The notes: a model not told the origin generated them from the sequence alone. A stretch of 64,000 bases of DNA from Catenibacillus scindens (GCF_014202115.1 NZ_JACHFW010000005.1:124001-188000); one strand, 5' to 3'; positions 16,326-27,819 are shown, counted from the stretch's first letter. Numbers and translations: made by a program.

Positions 16326-17696
16326 TCAATCCATTCTTTCGCAAATTACATATTCTTCATGGATTCTTAAAGAAAGCTTTCCTGAAAATACAGTATTTGC
16401 CTCCAGCCCTTCCCTTTCCGGAACAGCCACATGGATATATTCTTTGGTATAACCGGTCAGATAGTTTTTGCCGTCAATTTTCTCCCGCTCCTCAAGAAGG
16501 ATCTGGGCCGTTTTTCCCTGCCACTGGCGGATAAATTCCGCCTGAAGCTTCTGATCCATCTGGATCAACCGGGCGCTTCGCTGATTTTTCACAGTCTCGT
16601 CGATCTGGCCCTCCATGGACGCCGCTTTTGTCCCCTGACGGCGGGAATATTTAAACACATGCATTTTGGCAAACCGGATATGCTCCAGGAAGGCCGCGCT
16701 CGCCTCAAACTCTTCCTCAGACTCCTGGGGAAATCCCACGATTACATCGGTGGTGATAGCTGGGGTGTCAAAATACTTTCTCAGGATCCTCACTGATTCA
16801 TCATATTGGGCCGCAGTGTAGTGCCGGTTCATCCGGGCCAGGGTTGCGTCGCATCCGCTCTGGAGAGACAAATGGAAATGGGGGCAGATCTGAGCTACAT
16901 TGCGCAAGCGGCCGGCAAATTCTTCGGTGATGATCCTTGGCTCCAGGGAACCCAGACGGATACGCAAAAGACCGGGAACCTGTCCCAGCTTTTCAATGAG
17001 ACGGATCAGATGGCTATCCCGGCTGTGACGGTTATAATCTTCATTTTCAAAATCCAGCCCGTAGGAAGAAATATGGATACCGGTCAGAACGATCTCCTTA
17101 TAGCCGCCATCAACCAGCGTTTGGACCTCAGAGATGATATCTTCCTCCCGACGGCTGCGGACACGGCCCCTGGCATAAGGGATAATACAGTAAGAACAGA
17201 ACTGATTGCATCCGTCCTGAATCTTTATATAAGCGCGGGTATGCTCCCGCACATGGGAGACATGGAGGGCTTCGTAATCTTTCGTGTGATTAATGTCCAT
17301 CACCGCAGCCCGTTCATATTCCAGATCCTTGCCGCTTTGTAAATGTTCTCTGACTTTCAGAGCATTCTCCACAAGAGAGACAATCTGGACCTTTTTATTA
17401 TTGCCAACAATCAGATCAATATCCTGATCCGACTGTAGTTTCTCCCCGGCGGCCTGGACATAACAGCCCACAGCCACTACAAGTCCCTCCGGATTTATTT
17501 TTTTCGCCCGATGGATCATCTGCCGGGATTTGCGGTCGGCAATATTGGTCACAGTACATGTGTTAATAATATAGATATCTGATTTTTCCCTAAATTCACG
17601 AATTTCATAACCGGCCGCCGCAAACATTTCTTCCATAGCGTCAGTTTCATATTGATTGACCTTACAGCCCAGGGTGCAAAAGGCTACACTTTTCAT
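16326..17696 (-). CDS. mtaB: tRNA t6A37 methylthiotransferase MtaB
   Basis: The 456-residue radical-SAM enzyme converts t6A to ms2t6A at tRNA position 37. It has the N-terminal UPF0004 domain (VAFCTLGCKVNQYETDAMEE, with further Cys in NTCTVTN and VGCYVQ), the radical-SAM cluster motif CNQFCSYC, and a C-terminal TRAM-like domain. The start at 17696 follows GGAGG; the open frame upstream to 17747 runs into a repeat and is rejected. Convergent or downstream partners are not obvious; ireB is 130 bases away. Confidence 0.95.
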   Translation of the reverse strand: MKSVAFCTLGCKVNQYETDAMEEMFAAAGYEIREFREKSDIYIINTCTVTNIADRKSRQMIHRAKKINPEGLVVAVGCYVQAAGEKLQSDQDIDLIVGNNKKVQIVSLVENALKVREHLQSGKDLEYERAAVMDINHTKDYEALHVSHVREHTRAYIKIQDGCNQFCSYCIIPYARGRVRSRREEDIISEVQTLVDGGYKEIVLTGIHISSYGLDFENEDYNRHSRDSHLIRLIEKLGQVPGLLRIRLGSLEPRIITEEFAGRLRNVAQICPHFHLSLQSGCDATLARMNRHYTAAQYDESVRILRKYFDTPAITTDVIVGFPQESEEEFEASAAFLEHIRFAKMHVFKYSRRQGTKAASMEGQIDETVKNQRSARLIQMDQKLQAEFIRQWQGKTAQILLEEREKIDGKNYLTGYTKEYIHVAVPEREGLEANTVFSGKLSLRIHEEYVICERMD

Positions 17697-17717
17697 ATCA
17701 TTCCTCCGTTTTATCGT

Positions 17718-17876
17718 ATCCCTGATGGCAACACTGCGGGATTTCACAGTTCATCTCGCGCCATCACTGATGGCCCAACTATAGCAACAGTTCAGCCCGC
17801 CCATCCCTGATGGCAGCGCTGTGGGATGTCACAGTTCAGCCCGCGCCATGCTCTGATGGCTGAACTGTGACATCAC
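17718..17876. repeat. Tandem and inverted intergenic repeat (CAGTTCAGCC family)
   Basis: Two direct copies of a unit of about 57 bases, beginning ATCCCTGATGGC and containing CACAGTTCA and CGCGCCAT, lie at 17718-17774 and 17803-17860. Inverted arms CAGTTCAGCC and GGCTGAACTG occur within them. The same arms are found at 8448-8482, and a CAGTTCCGCC version at 56073-56231. There are too few copies and no constant spacer, so this is not a CRISPR array. Confidence 0.75.
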
Positions 17877-17896
17877 ATCAAGGTTACGAATAGGTC

Positions 17897-17925
17897 TTGA
17901 CTTTTTTCCTCCTCGATTGTACTAT
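17897..17925 (+). promoter_or_regulatory. Predicted sigma-A promoter of the HPr-like gene
   Basis: TTGACT at 17897-17902 and TACTAT at 17920-17925 are separated by 17 bases. The transcript would start about 35 bases before the gene, which has the Shine-Dalgarno AGGAGGG. Confidence 0.7.
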
Positions 17926-17967
17926 ATATTTGTAAAACATATGAAATCTATTTAGGAGGGAATTCTT

Positions 17968-18201
17968 ATGAAAACCGTTCAGATACGTCTTGATTCCATT
18001 GATAAGGTTAAATCTTTTGTAAACATCATCACAAAATATGATTCTGATTTTGACCTGATCTCCGGCAGATATGTCATCGACGCAAAGTCTATCATGGGTA
18101 TTTTCAGCCTTGACCTGTCCAGACCTATTGAGCTGGCGATCCACACAGATGATAACTTTGATGAGATCAAGGAAGTTCTTAAACCATTTATTATCGAATA
18201 A
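17968..18201 (+). CDS. HPr-like protein lacking the catalytic histidine
   Basis: The 77-residue protein has the HPr fold signature around the regulatory serine: ISGRYVIDAKSIMGIFSLDL, with Ser in the position of HPr Ser-46. The usual N-terminal GLHARPA loop is absent; the matching stretch reads DSIDKVKSFVN, so it cannot carry the PTS phosphoryl group on His-15. This recalls Crh of Bacillus, which also lacks His-15 and acts in carbon catabolite control through Ser-46. It is monocistronic, with its own promoter and a terminator at 18231-18258. A regulatory role is inference. Confidence 0.8.
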   Translation: MKTVQIRLDSIDKVKSFVNIITKYDSDFDLISGRYVIDAKSIMGIFSLDLSRPIELAIHTDDNFDEIKEVLKPFIIE

Positions 18202-18230
18202 GTATTATTGATATTGTTCAGAACTGGTGA

Positions 18231-18258
18231 AAGGATGTCTCGATGACATCCTTTTTTT
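18231..18258 (+). terminator. Intrinsic terminator of the HPr-like gene
   Basis: Arms AAGGATGTC and GACATCCTT enclose a short loop and are followed by seven T residues, 30 bases after the stop codon. Confidence 0.9.
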
Positions 18259-18343
18259 GTTCCTTTATGAGAGCAGTCACCGTTTACGGATATCGTCTTT
18301 GCAGATAAAAATCCAAAAGGTGCCGCTCCCTGTCGGTCATACC

Positions 18344-19522
18344 TTATTCACAAATAAGAACTTCCCGTGTTGTGATAGCAGTCTCCACCAATTCGTCGAT
18401 CACATCTGCCAGGTGAAACTCTGAACGCTCGATGGCCCGGATATTTGGCTTTGTCACCGGGTGTTTGGCCACAAAAATGGTACAGCAGTCTTCATAGGGC
18501 AGGATGGATGTTTCAAAAGCACCAATCTTCTGAGACACTTCTACAATATCATTTTTATCAAATCCGATTACCGGACGGTACACCGGCATGGTACATACCG
18601 CATTTGTGGCGGCAAGGCTCTGCATAGTCTGGCTGGCAACCTGCCCGATACTCTCTCCGGTGACAAGTCCGAGACAGCCATCCTTTTTGGCAATATATTC
18701 GGCAATCTTCATCATATAGCGGCGCATAATGATAGTCAGCTCATCGTGAGGGCACTTTTCATAGATGGCCATCTGTATATCTGTAAAATTAACAATGTTT
18801 AATTTGATCGGGCCTGCGTAGCGGGCAACGATCTTAGCCAGGTCAATAACCTTTTCCTTAGCCCGCTCACTTGTATATGGCGGCGCATGGAAATAAGTGG
18901 CGTCAATGCGCACGCCCCTTTTGGCGATCATATAGCCGGCCACAGGGCTGTCAATACCGCCGGACAAAAGGAGCATGGCCTTCCCGTTGGTTCCCACAGG
19001 CATACCGCCGGGGCCAGGGATGGACAGGGAATAAATGTAGGTTTTCTGGCGAATCTCAATATTTAAAAGGATCTGAGGATTGTGGACATCCACTTTAGCC
19101 TGGGGAAAACGGTCCAGAAGATACTCGCCCATATCCGCACTGATCTCCATGGACTTTTTCGGATAGTTTTTATCCGCCCGGCGGGATTCCACTTTAAATG
19201 TGAAGGCTTTGTCCGGATAAACCGCGTCCATATAATCGCCCACCACTTTTGTGAGATTTTCCCACCGGTTGTCGTCACAGTGGACGACCGGGCAGATGGC
19301 CACAATGCCGAATACCCGTCCAAGGCGTTCCAACACCTCGTCGTAGTCATAGTCTGAAGTAAAATCTACAAATATACGGCCCTGCTCTTTGCTCACCTCA
19401 AATTCCCCGGTGCCATTTAAGGCAAACCGGATCTGGCGCATGAGGGCGTCTTCAAAGAGATATCGGTTTTTTCCCTTGAGACCGATCTCTCCATATTTTA
19501 TTAAAAACGCTTTAAACATCAT
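18344..19522 (-). CDS. thiI: tRNA 4-thiouridine synthase ThiI
   Basis: The 392-residue protein has an N-terminal ferredoxin-like/THUMP region (residues 1-165) and a PP-loop adenylation motif LLLSGGIDSPVAGYM at about 183-197. It lacks the C-terminal rhodanese domain of E. coli ThiI, as is usual in Firmicutes. It makes s4U8 in tRNA and may serve thiamine synthesis. The sulphur donor is probably the cysteine desulfurase directly upstream, which ends one base before this gene starts. A second Met at residue 2 is an equally good start. Confidence 0.96.
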   Translation of the reverse strand: MMFKAFLIKYGEIGLKGKNRYLFEDALMRQIRFALNGTGEFEVSKEQGRIFVDFTSDYDYDEVLERLGRVFGIVAICPVVHCDDNRWENLTKVVGDYMDAVYPDKAFTFKVESRRADKNYPKKSMEISADMGEYLLDRFPQAKVDVHNPQILLNIEIRQKTYIYSLSIPGPGGMPVGTNGKAMLLLSGGIDSPVAGYMIAKRGVRIDATYFHAPPYTSERAKEKVIDLAKIVARYAGPIKLNIVNFTDIQMAIYEKCPHDELTIIMRRYMMKIAEYIAKKDGCLGLVTGESIGQVASQTMQSLAATNAVCTMPVYRPVIGFDKNDIVEVSQKIGAFETSILPYEDCCTIFVAKHPVTKPNIRAIERSEFHLADVIDELVETAITTREVLICE

Positions 19523-19523
19523 T

Positions 19524-20702
19524 TTATCTTCTTCCTCCCGGAGTAAAACGCCGAAGTACCGGAACGATACTTTTCAGCGCGTCAATACAGTCATCAATAT
19601 CTTTCTGTGTTGTGTCAAAGCTAAAACTGAACCTTAATGTGGCGTCCAGATACTTTTTCTCCACGCCGATAGCCTTTAAGGTGCCGCTGATGGCCGGATG
19701 GTTGGATGAACAGGCGGAGCCGGAAGACACGTAAATCTTCTTTTCTTCCAGAGCGTGAAGAAGCACTTCCGCCCGAATATCCGCAAAGCTTACACTGACA
19801 ATATGGGGCGCAGGGCCAAAAAATCCTTCCTGCCTGTGGGTGAACCCGTTGATCACCACCCCGTCCAGCTCGCAAACTCTCTGTATAAAATAGTCTCTCA
19901 GACTGTAAAGCTGATCCAACTTTTCTTCCAGGTTCTCAAACACTTCCTCCACAGCCTGGCCAAAGCCTGCGATCCCTGGGACATTTTCTGTGCCGGACCG
20001 CATATCTTTCTGCTGGCCTCCGCCCAGAATAAGGGGATGGACTTTGACCCGGTCTTTTATATACAAAAAGCCTACGCCTTTAGGCCCGTGAAGTTTATGT
20101 CCGCTGGCAGAGAGAAGGTCAATGCCAAGTTTTGACGGCCACAGGCGCATCTTTCCAAAGCCCTGGATGGCGTCCACATGAAACAATGTTTTGGGATTTT
20201 TCTCTTTAATCAGACGTCCGATTTTATCCAATGGCTGAATCGTCCCGATCTCATTGTTGACACACATAACAGACACAAGAATAGTGTCCTCCCGGATCGC
20301 CTTCTCAAGGGCGTCAAGGCGGACTGTCCCTGTGGAATCCACTGGAAGATAAGTCACCTCGTAGCCCTGGCTTTCCAGATACATCATGGGATTGTAGACT
20401 GAGGCATGTTCGATTCCTGTGGTGATAAGATGCTTTCCTGCCCGGCAGTTGGCCATAGCGCCGCCGATAATGGCCATATTATTGGATTCTGTTCCTCCGG
20501 AGGTGAAAATCAGTTCTTTTTCGCCAATCTTTAACGTCCGGGCGATATACTGACGGGCATTTTTAACGTAATGCTCCGCCTCCACGCCTTTCATATGAAG
20601 AGCAGAAGGATTGCCATAATCCTGGCGCATCGTTTTTACCATGATCTGGCAGACGCTCTCGTAGGCCCTGGTCGTCGCTGCGTTATCCAAATAGATTTCC
20701 AT
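19524..20702 (-). CDS. Cysteine desulfurase (NifS/IscS type)
   Basis: This 392-residue PLP enzyme has the schiff-base lysine Lys-203 in SASGHKLHGPKG and the catalytic Cys-331 in SSGSACSSNHP, the group I (IscS/NifS) loop. It starts MEIYLDNAATT. It removes sulphur from cysteine to a persulphide. Tight linkage to thiI (one base apart) matches the B. subtilis nifZ-thiI pair and suggests tRNA thiolation as the main role. The start is immediately after the rsmE stop codon. Confidence 0.95.
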   Translation of the reverse strand: MEIYLDNAATTRAYESVCQIMVKTMRQDYGNPSALHMKGVEAEHYVKNARQYIARTLKIGEKELIFTSGGTESNNMAIIGGAMANCRAGKHLITTGIEHASVYNPMMYLESQGYEVTYLPVDSTGTVRLDALEKAIREDTILVSVMCVNNEIGTIQPLDKIGRLIKEKNPKTLFHVDAIQGFGKMRLWPSKLGIDLLSASGHKLHGPKGVGFLYIKDRVKVHPLILGGGQQKDMRSGTENVPGIAGFGQAVEEVFENLEEKLDQLYSLRDYFIQRVCELDGVVINGFTHRQEGFFGPAPHIVSVSFADIRAEVLLHALEEKKIYVSSGSACSSNHPAISGTLKAIGVEKKYLDATLRFSFSFDTTQKDIDDCIDALKSIVPVLRRFTPGGRR

Positions 20703-21443
20703 TTAATTATCCTCCAGTTCAAACATAAGTATAGACAAAACCGCCAGTCCCGCTGTCTCCGTCCTGAGAATCCGCTTTCCCAGTGTCATAGGCACTGCCC
20801 CCGCTTCCTGGGCCATAGAAACCTCAGATGGATCAAAGCCGCCTTCCGGGCCGATAAAAATCCCTATGTTTTTTTTGTTATTCATCTCTCGAACCGCCTT
20901 CCGGGCTGCATCCATGCCTTTGGCCTGCTCATAGGGCATAATCACAGCGTCCATATGGGAAGCCCTATTCAGGGCATCTTTAAAGGATGTAACCGGAGCC
21001 ACTGTAGGGATGATCCCCCGGCCAGACTGCTTTGCCGCGCTCTCACATAAAGACTGCCACCTCTCCACCTTTTTCGGAGCTTTCTTAGGGTCCAGATGGA
21101 CGATCGTCCGGGCTGTGACTACAGGTATGATCTCAAAAACTCCAAGCTCCACAGCCTTCTGTACGATCAGATCCATCTTATCCCCCTTGGGAAGGCCCTG
21201 GAAAAGATAAAGCTTCGCCGGAAGTTCCACATAGGAATCCCATGAATTTTCAATATGAAGGCACACCTGGTCTTTATCCAGGGACTCAATGGTGCAAAAA
21301 TAATCTTTTCCCTGGCCGTCGCTGACAGAGACTTCCTCGCCGCAGCGCATTCTCAGAACATTTTTAATATGGTTGACGTCATTTCCCGTGATCACAATGG
21401 AAGTGTCATCCACCTGGTCCGGTTTCACAAAAAATCTCGGCAT
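20703..21443 (-). CDS. rsmE: 16S rRNA m3U1498 methyltransferase RsmE
   Basis: The 246-residue SPOUT-class enzyme begins MPRFFVKPDQ and has a PUA-like N-terminal domain. Its C-terminal SAM-binding knot region carries the motifs NIGIFIGPEGGFDPSEV and TLGKRILRTETAG. It methylates U1498 of 16S rRNA. It heads the rsmE-nifS-thiI group and lies about 100 bases downstream of prmA, a frequent partner. Confidence 0.96.
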   Translation of the reverse strand: MPRFFVKPDQVDDTSIVITGNDVNHIKNVLRMRCGEEVSVSDGQGKDYFCTIESLDKDQVCLHIENSWDSYVELPAKLYLFQGLPKGDKMDLIVQKAVELGVFEIIPVVTARTIVHLDPKKAPKKVERWQSLCESAAKQSGRGIIPTVAPVTSFKDALNRASHMDAVIMPYEQAKGMDAARKAVREMNNKKNIGIFIGPEGGFDPSEVSMAQEAGAVPMTLGKRILRTETAGLAVLSILMFELEDN

Positions 21444-21540
21444 CCGCTCATCCCCTTAATCGCACTTAGAGTATCATATCATAATGTATTTAGAACTGTC
21501 AATCCGTCACTGACAGACATTGCTGCTGCTCCGGCAATCA

Positions 21541-22515
21541 TTAAGCCCGGACTGTAAAGGATACCCACTCTCCACTGTAAGTCACTTCCACAATTTCAAA
21601 GCCGTTCTCCAAAAGGGCCTGGCGCACAGCCTCCTCCTTCATGTCGATAATGCCTGAGGAAACAAAAAGGGCTCCCGGCTTCATATGCTCCCGCAGCACT
21701 TTAGAAAGAGGAATGATCACATCTGCCAGAATATTGGCCACCACCATGTCATACTGTCCCATATCCACGGTCTCGCAAAATTCATTGTCTGAAATTACGT
21801 CTCCACACAAAAAGCGGCAGCGGGACATATCCAAGTGATTGCCTTTGGCGTTTTCCACCGCCGCGTCAACAGCGTGGGGATCAATATCTGTAGCGGTAGC
21901 CTCCCGACAGCCCAAAAGCATGGAGATAATGGTAAGGATGCCGCTGCCGCAGCCCACATCCAGCAGTTTGTACTCCGGCTGTAAATACTTTTTAATCTGG
22001 GTAATGCAAAGGCGGGTGGTATGGTGCATACCTGTGCCGAAGGACGTACCCGGATCAAGTTCCACCACAAGAGTACCTTCCGGCACATCGTCCACTGTCT
22101 CCCACGTCGGTTTGATAATTATAGCGTCATCCACCTTAAAAGGCTTCCAGTATTTTTTCCAGTTATTCATCCAGTCCTCATCGGCTGTCTGGGATTTTGT
22201 GATGGTGGCCTCCCCAATATCCACAAAATCTCTCAGCCCGTAAATTTCATTGAGGACTCTCTGAATCGTATCCTCATGATCCTGGCTGGGATCAATATAG
22301 AAAGACACCAGCGCTTTCCCGTCATCAGGACCAAGATCCGGCAGTATATCAATGAACATCTTCTTTTTATCCTCCTCAGATAGAGGCACCTTATCCTGGA
22401 TCTCAATGCCCTCAATGCCCATTTCTCCCAAGGTATAGCTGATCAGGTCCACCGCCTGGGTTGTTGTACTTAACGTATATTTATTCCATCTCAAATGAAT
22501 ATCCTCCTTTTTCAT
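21541..22515 (-). CDS. prmA: Ribosomal protein L11 methyltransferase
   Basis: The 324-residue protein has a PrmA N-terminal substrate-recognition domain and a class I methyltransferase domain with LDPGTSFGTGMHHTT and KLLDVGCGSGILTI (about 190-203), then VANILADVI, which is the NPPF-like motif of PrmA. It trimethylates L11. It lies 115 bases downstream of dnaJ but is separated by a terminator-like hairpin, so it may have its own promoter or depend on readthrough. Confidence 0.96.
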   Translation of the reverse strand: MKKEDIHLRWNKYTLSTTTQAVDLISYTLGEMGIEGIEIQDKVPLSEEDKKKMFIDILPDLGPDDGKALVSFYIDPSQDHEDTIQRVLNEIYGLRDFVDIGEATITKSQTADEDWMNNWKKYWKPFKVDDAIIIKPTWETVDDVPEGTLVVELDPGTSFGTGMHHTTRLCITQIKKYLQPEYKLLDVGCGSGILTIISMLLGCREATATDIDPHAVDAAVENAKGNHLDMSRCRFLCGDVISDNEFCETVDMGQYDMVVANILADVIIPLSKVLREHMKPGALFVSSGIIDMKEEAVRQALLENGFEIVEVTYSGEWVSFTVRA

Positions 22516-22585
22516 CAGATTCTTTTCGTCTCAATGATCATAAGCTATGTCGTCAAAATAGATTCTAACTCTTTCATCATAACAT

Positions 22586-22621
22586 AAAAACAGACAGTTC
22601 TCAAAATTATTTTGAGAACTG
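22586..22621 (-). terminator. Intrinsic terminator after dnaJ
   Basis: The arms CAGTTCTCAAAAT and ATTTTGAGAACTG (22595-22621) form a long stem. On the minus strand it is followed by TCTGTTTTTA. It marks the probable 3' end of the hrcA-grpE-dnaK-dnaJ transcript. Confidence 0.75.
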
Positions 22622-22629
22622 CCCTCATT

Positions 22630-23826
22630 TCAGTCTTCAAAAGCTTCTTTTACTTTATCCATAAAGCTTTTTTTCTTTTTATGTTCTGATCCTGATGCCT
22701 GAGTCCCGGCAGATGAAGCGGTGGGATTTTCGCCTCTCAGAGAAGCGTCCAACTGGCGGATCAGTTCTTTCTGCTCATTATTCAGCCGTTCGGGAACCTG
22801 AACGACTAAAGTTACATAGTGATCGCCGCGGATATTTTTATTCCTTATAGTCGGCACACCCCGTCCTTTTAACCGGATCTGGGTATCTGTCTGTGTGCCG
22901 GGCCGGATATTTTCCACAATATCTCCGTCCACTGTCTGAATAGTAATATCTCCTCCCAAAGCCGCCTGGGCAAAGCTGATAGGCACTGTGGAATAAATAT
23001 CATTATTCTGACGCTGGAATACCGGATGACGGTCCACTGTAATACCTACAAGAAGATCACCTCTCGGACCTCCGTTAGTTCCCGGTTCGCCTTTCCCCCG
23101 GATACGCACACTCTGCCCGGAGTCAATACCTGCCGGAATTGGGATTTCAATGGTCTTTTTATTTTTCACATACCCGGTACCGCCGCAGTCTGTACATTTT
23201 TCACGGACAATCTTTCCTGTTCCGTGGCAGTCCGGACACGTCTGGACATTGCGAACAGTTCCGAAAAGAGACTGCTGGGTATAAACCACCTGGCCTTTAC
23301 CGCCGCATTTCGGACATGTTTCAGGCTGCGTCCCAGGCTTGGCGCCACTGCCATGGCAGTGAGGGCATTCATCCTTCAGGTTGATCTCGATACGCTTATC
23401 CACGCCAAAAACGGCTTCCATAAAGGAAATCCGCATATTAATCTTTACATTGGCGCCCTGCATAGGGCCGTTATAAGCCCTGCGGCTGCGTCCGCCGCCA
23501 AACAGATCGCCAAAAATATCGCCAAAAATATCGCCCATGTCGCCGCCAAAATCGAAACCGCCAAAGCCGCCGAAACCGCCGGTGCCTCCGCCCTGTTCAA
23601 AAGCAGCGTGGCCAAACTGGTCATACTGACGGCGCTTTTCCGGATCACTTAAAACAGCGTAGGCTTCCGATGCTTCTTTAAACTTGGCCTCCGCCTCTTT
23701 GTCCCCTGGATTAATATCCGGATGATACTTTTTGGCAAGCTGACGATAAGCTTTTTTCAATTCAGCCTCGGTGGCCGTTTTGGACACACCCAGGACTTCA
23801 TAATAATCTCTCTTTGTCTCTGCCAT
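22630..23826 (-). CDS. dnaJ: Chaperone protein DnaJ
   Basis: The 398-residue co-chaperone has the J domain with HPD at 35-37, a Gly/Phe-rich linker (about 75-115), and four CxxCxGxG zinc repeats ([32 protein letters not shown]; about 150-215). The C-terminal substrate-binding domain and a charged tail ending [16 protein letters not shown] follow. It stimulates the DnaK ATPase. It is the last gene of the CIRCE-controlled operon. Confidence 0.98.
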   Translation of the reverse strand: MAETKRDYYEVLGVSKTATEAELKKAYRQLAKKYHPDINPGDKEAEAKFKEASEAYAVLSDPEKRRQYDQFGHAAFEQGGGTGGFGGFGGFDFGGDMGDIFGDIFGDLFGGGRSRRAYNGPMQGANVKINMRISFMEAVFGVDKRIEINLKDECPHCHGSGAKPGTQPETCPKCGGKGQVVYTQQSLFGTVRNVQTCPDCHGTGKIVREKCTDCGGTGYVKNKKTIEIPIPAGIDSGQSVRIRGKGEPGTNGGPRGDLLVGITVDRHPVFQRQNNDIYSTVPISFAQAALGGDITIQTVDGDIVENIRPGTQTDTQIRLKGRGVPTIRNKNIRGDHYVTLVVQVPERLNNEQKELIRQLDASLRGENPTASSAGTQASGSEHKKKKSFMDKVKEAFED

Positions 23827-23847
23827 AACTTATCTCCATTCATACGA

Positions 23848-23931
23848 GTGTCATCCGTATTAAATTTAACGCGGATGACACGAGCTACTTACAGTAAGAT
23901 GCGGTCTGCCACAACTGTGACAGACCGTATC
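23848..23931. other. Two hairpins between dnaK and dnaJ
   Basis: Inverted repeat 1 has arms GTGTCATCCG and CGGATGACAC (23848-23881). Inverted repeat 2 has arms GATGCGGTCTG and CAGACCGTATC (23898-23931). Neither is followed by a U-run on the minus strand, so they are more likely RNA processing or stabilisation elements that set the DnaK:DnaJ ratio than full terminators. Confidence 0.6.
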
Positions 23932-24007
23932 CTTTTTGATGTTTTGCGCGTTTCAAAGTAATGCCTGCACGGACGCAGCTCCATAAACTTTTGGCGCCTG
24001 TATCATT

Positions 24008-25924
<1,917 letters not shown>

Positions 25925-25973
25925 TCATCCGCCCTCAGTGCCATGGCCTGGGGGAAACAAAAAACCGCTCACA

Positions 25974-26651
25974 TTATTCTGCAACAATTACCATACTGTG
26001 CCGAAGCACTTTATCTTTATACATATAGCCTTTCTGAAGTTCTGAAACCACATAGCCGGATTCATACTCTTCACTCGGACTTTGCATAACCGCATTATGA
26101 AAATTGGGGTCAAACTCCTTGCCGGCAGCGTCAATAGGCTCAACGCCGGCGTTTTCCAAAATGCCCATCAATTTTTTGTAGATCATCTCCATGCCTTTGG
26201 CAAAGGAATTTTCTTTCTCTTCATCGCTTAAAGCCTGAAGACCTCTCTCCATATCGTCAATGACCGGAAGGATCTTTTCAAGAATGTCGCTGGCTCCGCT
26301 GTCAAACATCTGAGCTTTCTCTTTCTCGGTACGTTTCCGGAAATTATCAAACTCAGCCATCTGACGCATAAGACGGTCAGTGAGGTCTTCGATCTGCTGA
26401 TCCTTCTTATCTTTCTTCTTCTCTTTCTTTCCGAAGAAGCGGCTCTTCTTTTTGCCATCGCCGTCCTCCTGGTCAGTATCGACATCGGCATCCTCATCCT
26501 GAGAATCATCTTTCCCGGATACTTCCTCCGTTGTCTCACCCTCAGTTTCTTCCGGCGACAGTTTTTCCTCCTGGGCAATATCCCCATTGTCATTTTTCTG
26601 AGTTTCTTCCATAAATTCTTCTTCTCTATCTAAATCTGCCACTGCATTCAC
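25974..26651 (-). CDS. grpE: Nucleotide exchange factor GrpE
   Basis: The 225-residue protein has a long acidic and lysine-rich N-terminal tail (about residues 1-85), then the GrpE coiled coil (LMRQMAEFDNFRKRTEKEKAQ) and the beta-domain ending MYKDKVLRHSMVIVAE. It releases ADP from DnaK. The first start is a GTG that overlaps its Shine-Dalgarno (AGAGGTG), so a GTG three codons later at 26642 may be the real one. It lies five bases after hrcA. Confidence 0.96.
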   Translation of the reverse strand: MNAVADLDREEEFMEETQKNDNGDIAQEEKLSPEETEGETTEEVSGKDDSQDEDADVDTDQEDGDGKKKSRFFGKKEKKKDKKDQQIEDLTDRLMRQMAEFDNFRKRTEKEKAQMFDSGASDILEKILPVIDDMERGLQALSDEEKENSFAKGMEMIYKKLMGILENAGVEPIDAAGKEFDPNFHNAVMQSPSEEYESGYVVSELQKGYMYKDKVLRHSMVIVAE

Positions 26652-26656
26652 CTCTT

Positions 26657-27694
26657 TTATTTATTCTTCTTAAAAATAGTATCCAGTTGGTTCATCATCG
26701 TCTGAAGGTTGCCGACAACCTTTTGATAATCCATACGTTTCGGTCCCACAATACCAATGGTGCCCTGAACACCCTCTTCCAATTCATAGGTGGCAGTAAC
26801 AATACTGCAATCCTTCATGGTTTTTACCTGGGATTCTGAACCAATATAAACCTGAATCCTGTGATCTCCCTGATCATCACTCTCCAGATTCTCCTCAATG
26901 AGATCTACAAGAGCCTGCTTCTCCTCAAATGTGGACATCAGCTCTTTTGCTTTCTCCCGGTCACCAAGTTCGGGATAGCTTAACAGGTTTGTGGCGCCGC
27001 TGGTATAGATTTCCACATCATCCTCCTCCTGAATAGCCTGGGCAATTGCGTCAATCACATCGCTGATCACCTTGCTGTGGCCCTGGGCCTGGACTTTGAG
27101 CTTCTGGATCATCTCCATATTAATCTCCTGAAGACTCAGACCCTGAAGGAATGTGTTCAATAATATATTTAGCTTCACAACATCTTCCTGCTCTACCGGT
27201 TCCTCTGTATTAATCAGCCGGTTTTTAATAATGCTGCTGTCGATCATAATAACGACAAGGATCTGCTGCTCATCAACTTTTGACAATTGAATAAAGCGAA
27301 GCTTATTGCGCTTATACTGGGGAGTTGTGATCAGCGAAGCGTAATTGGTGTTCACCGCCAGCAGCTTTGCCACCTGCTTGAGCAGTTGATCTACCTTATC
27401 CGCCTTCTCGATCATCAGTTCCTTCATCTCATCTACCTGGGCGATCTTATCCTTCATCATGTTATCCACATAAAATCGGTAACCTTTATCCGAAGGGATA
27501 CGTCCCGCAGATGTATGGGGCTGCAAAATAAATCCCATCTCTTCCAGATCTGCCATCTCGTTTCGGATCGTCGCTGAACTTAAATTGAGATCCGTGAATT
27601 TTGAAATGGTTCTCGATCCCACAGGCTCACCTGTATCCAGGTACGTCTGGATGATGGCATTTAAAATCTTGGTTTTTCTTTCATCCAAATCCAC
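26657..27694 (-). CDS. hrcA: Heat-inducible transcription repressor HrcA
   Basis: The 345-residue repressor has an N-terminal winged helix (ILNAIIQTYLDTGEPVGSRTIS ... SATIRNEMADLEEMGF), a GAF-like domain, and ends with the conserved GTIGIVGPKRMDYQKV. It binds CIRCE with GroEL help and represses the chaperone operon that it heads. It uses a GTG start after the strong Shine-Dalgarno AAAGGAGTGA, 25 bases from the CIRCE element. Confidence 0.98.
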   Translation of the reverse strand: MDLDERKTKILNAIIQTYLDTGEPVGSRTISKFTDLNLSSATIRNEMADLEEMGFILQPHTSAGRIPSDKGYRFYVDNMMKDKIAQVDEMKELMIEKADKVDQLLKQVAKLLAVNTNYASLITTPQYKRNKLRFIQLSKVDEQQILVVIMIDSSIIKNRLINTEEPVEQEDVVKLNILLNTFLQGLSLQEINMEMIQKLKVQAQGHSKVISDVIDAIAQAIQEEDDVEIYTSGATNLLSYPELGDREKAKELMSTFEEKQALVDLIEENLESDDQGDHRIQVYIGSESQVKTMKDCSIVTATYELEEGVQGTIGIVGPKRMDYQKVVGNLQTMMNQLDTIFKKNK

Positions 27695-27719
27695 AGAATC
27701 ACTCCTTTCAGCCTGGTTA

Positions 27720-27746
27720 TTAGCACTCGATAAGGTAGAGTGCTAA
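27720..27746 (-). promoter_or_regulatory. CIRCE operator of the hrcA operon
   Basis: A perfect CIRCE inverted repeat, TTAGCACTC, nine bases, GAGTGCTAA, lies between the promoter and the hrcA start. It is the binding site of HrcA. No second CIRCE is seen in the window, so the operon has a single site. Confidence 0.97.
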
Positions 27747-27760
27747 TACCTTATGTACAT

Positions 27761-27789
27761 AAAATATCACTATATTCCCCTTTTGTCAA
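27761..27789 (-). promoter_or_regulatory. Predicted sigma-A promoter of the heat-shock operon
   Basis: On the minus strand a perfect TTGACA (27784-27789) and TATTTT (27761-27766) are separated by 17 bases. CIRCE begins just downstream at the expected transcription start, so HrcA would block initiation. Confidence 0.85.
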
Positions 27790-27819
27790 TAGGTCTTTGA
27801 AAATAATTTTCAAAAAAGT

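Noticed and set aside
17718-17876. Possible CRISPR-like direct repeats
   Set aside because: Only two long, imperfect copies exist, with no regular spacers and no cas genes nearby.
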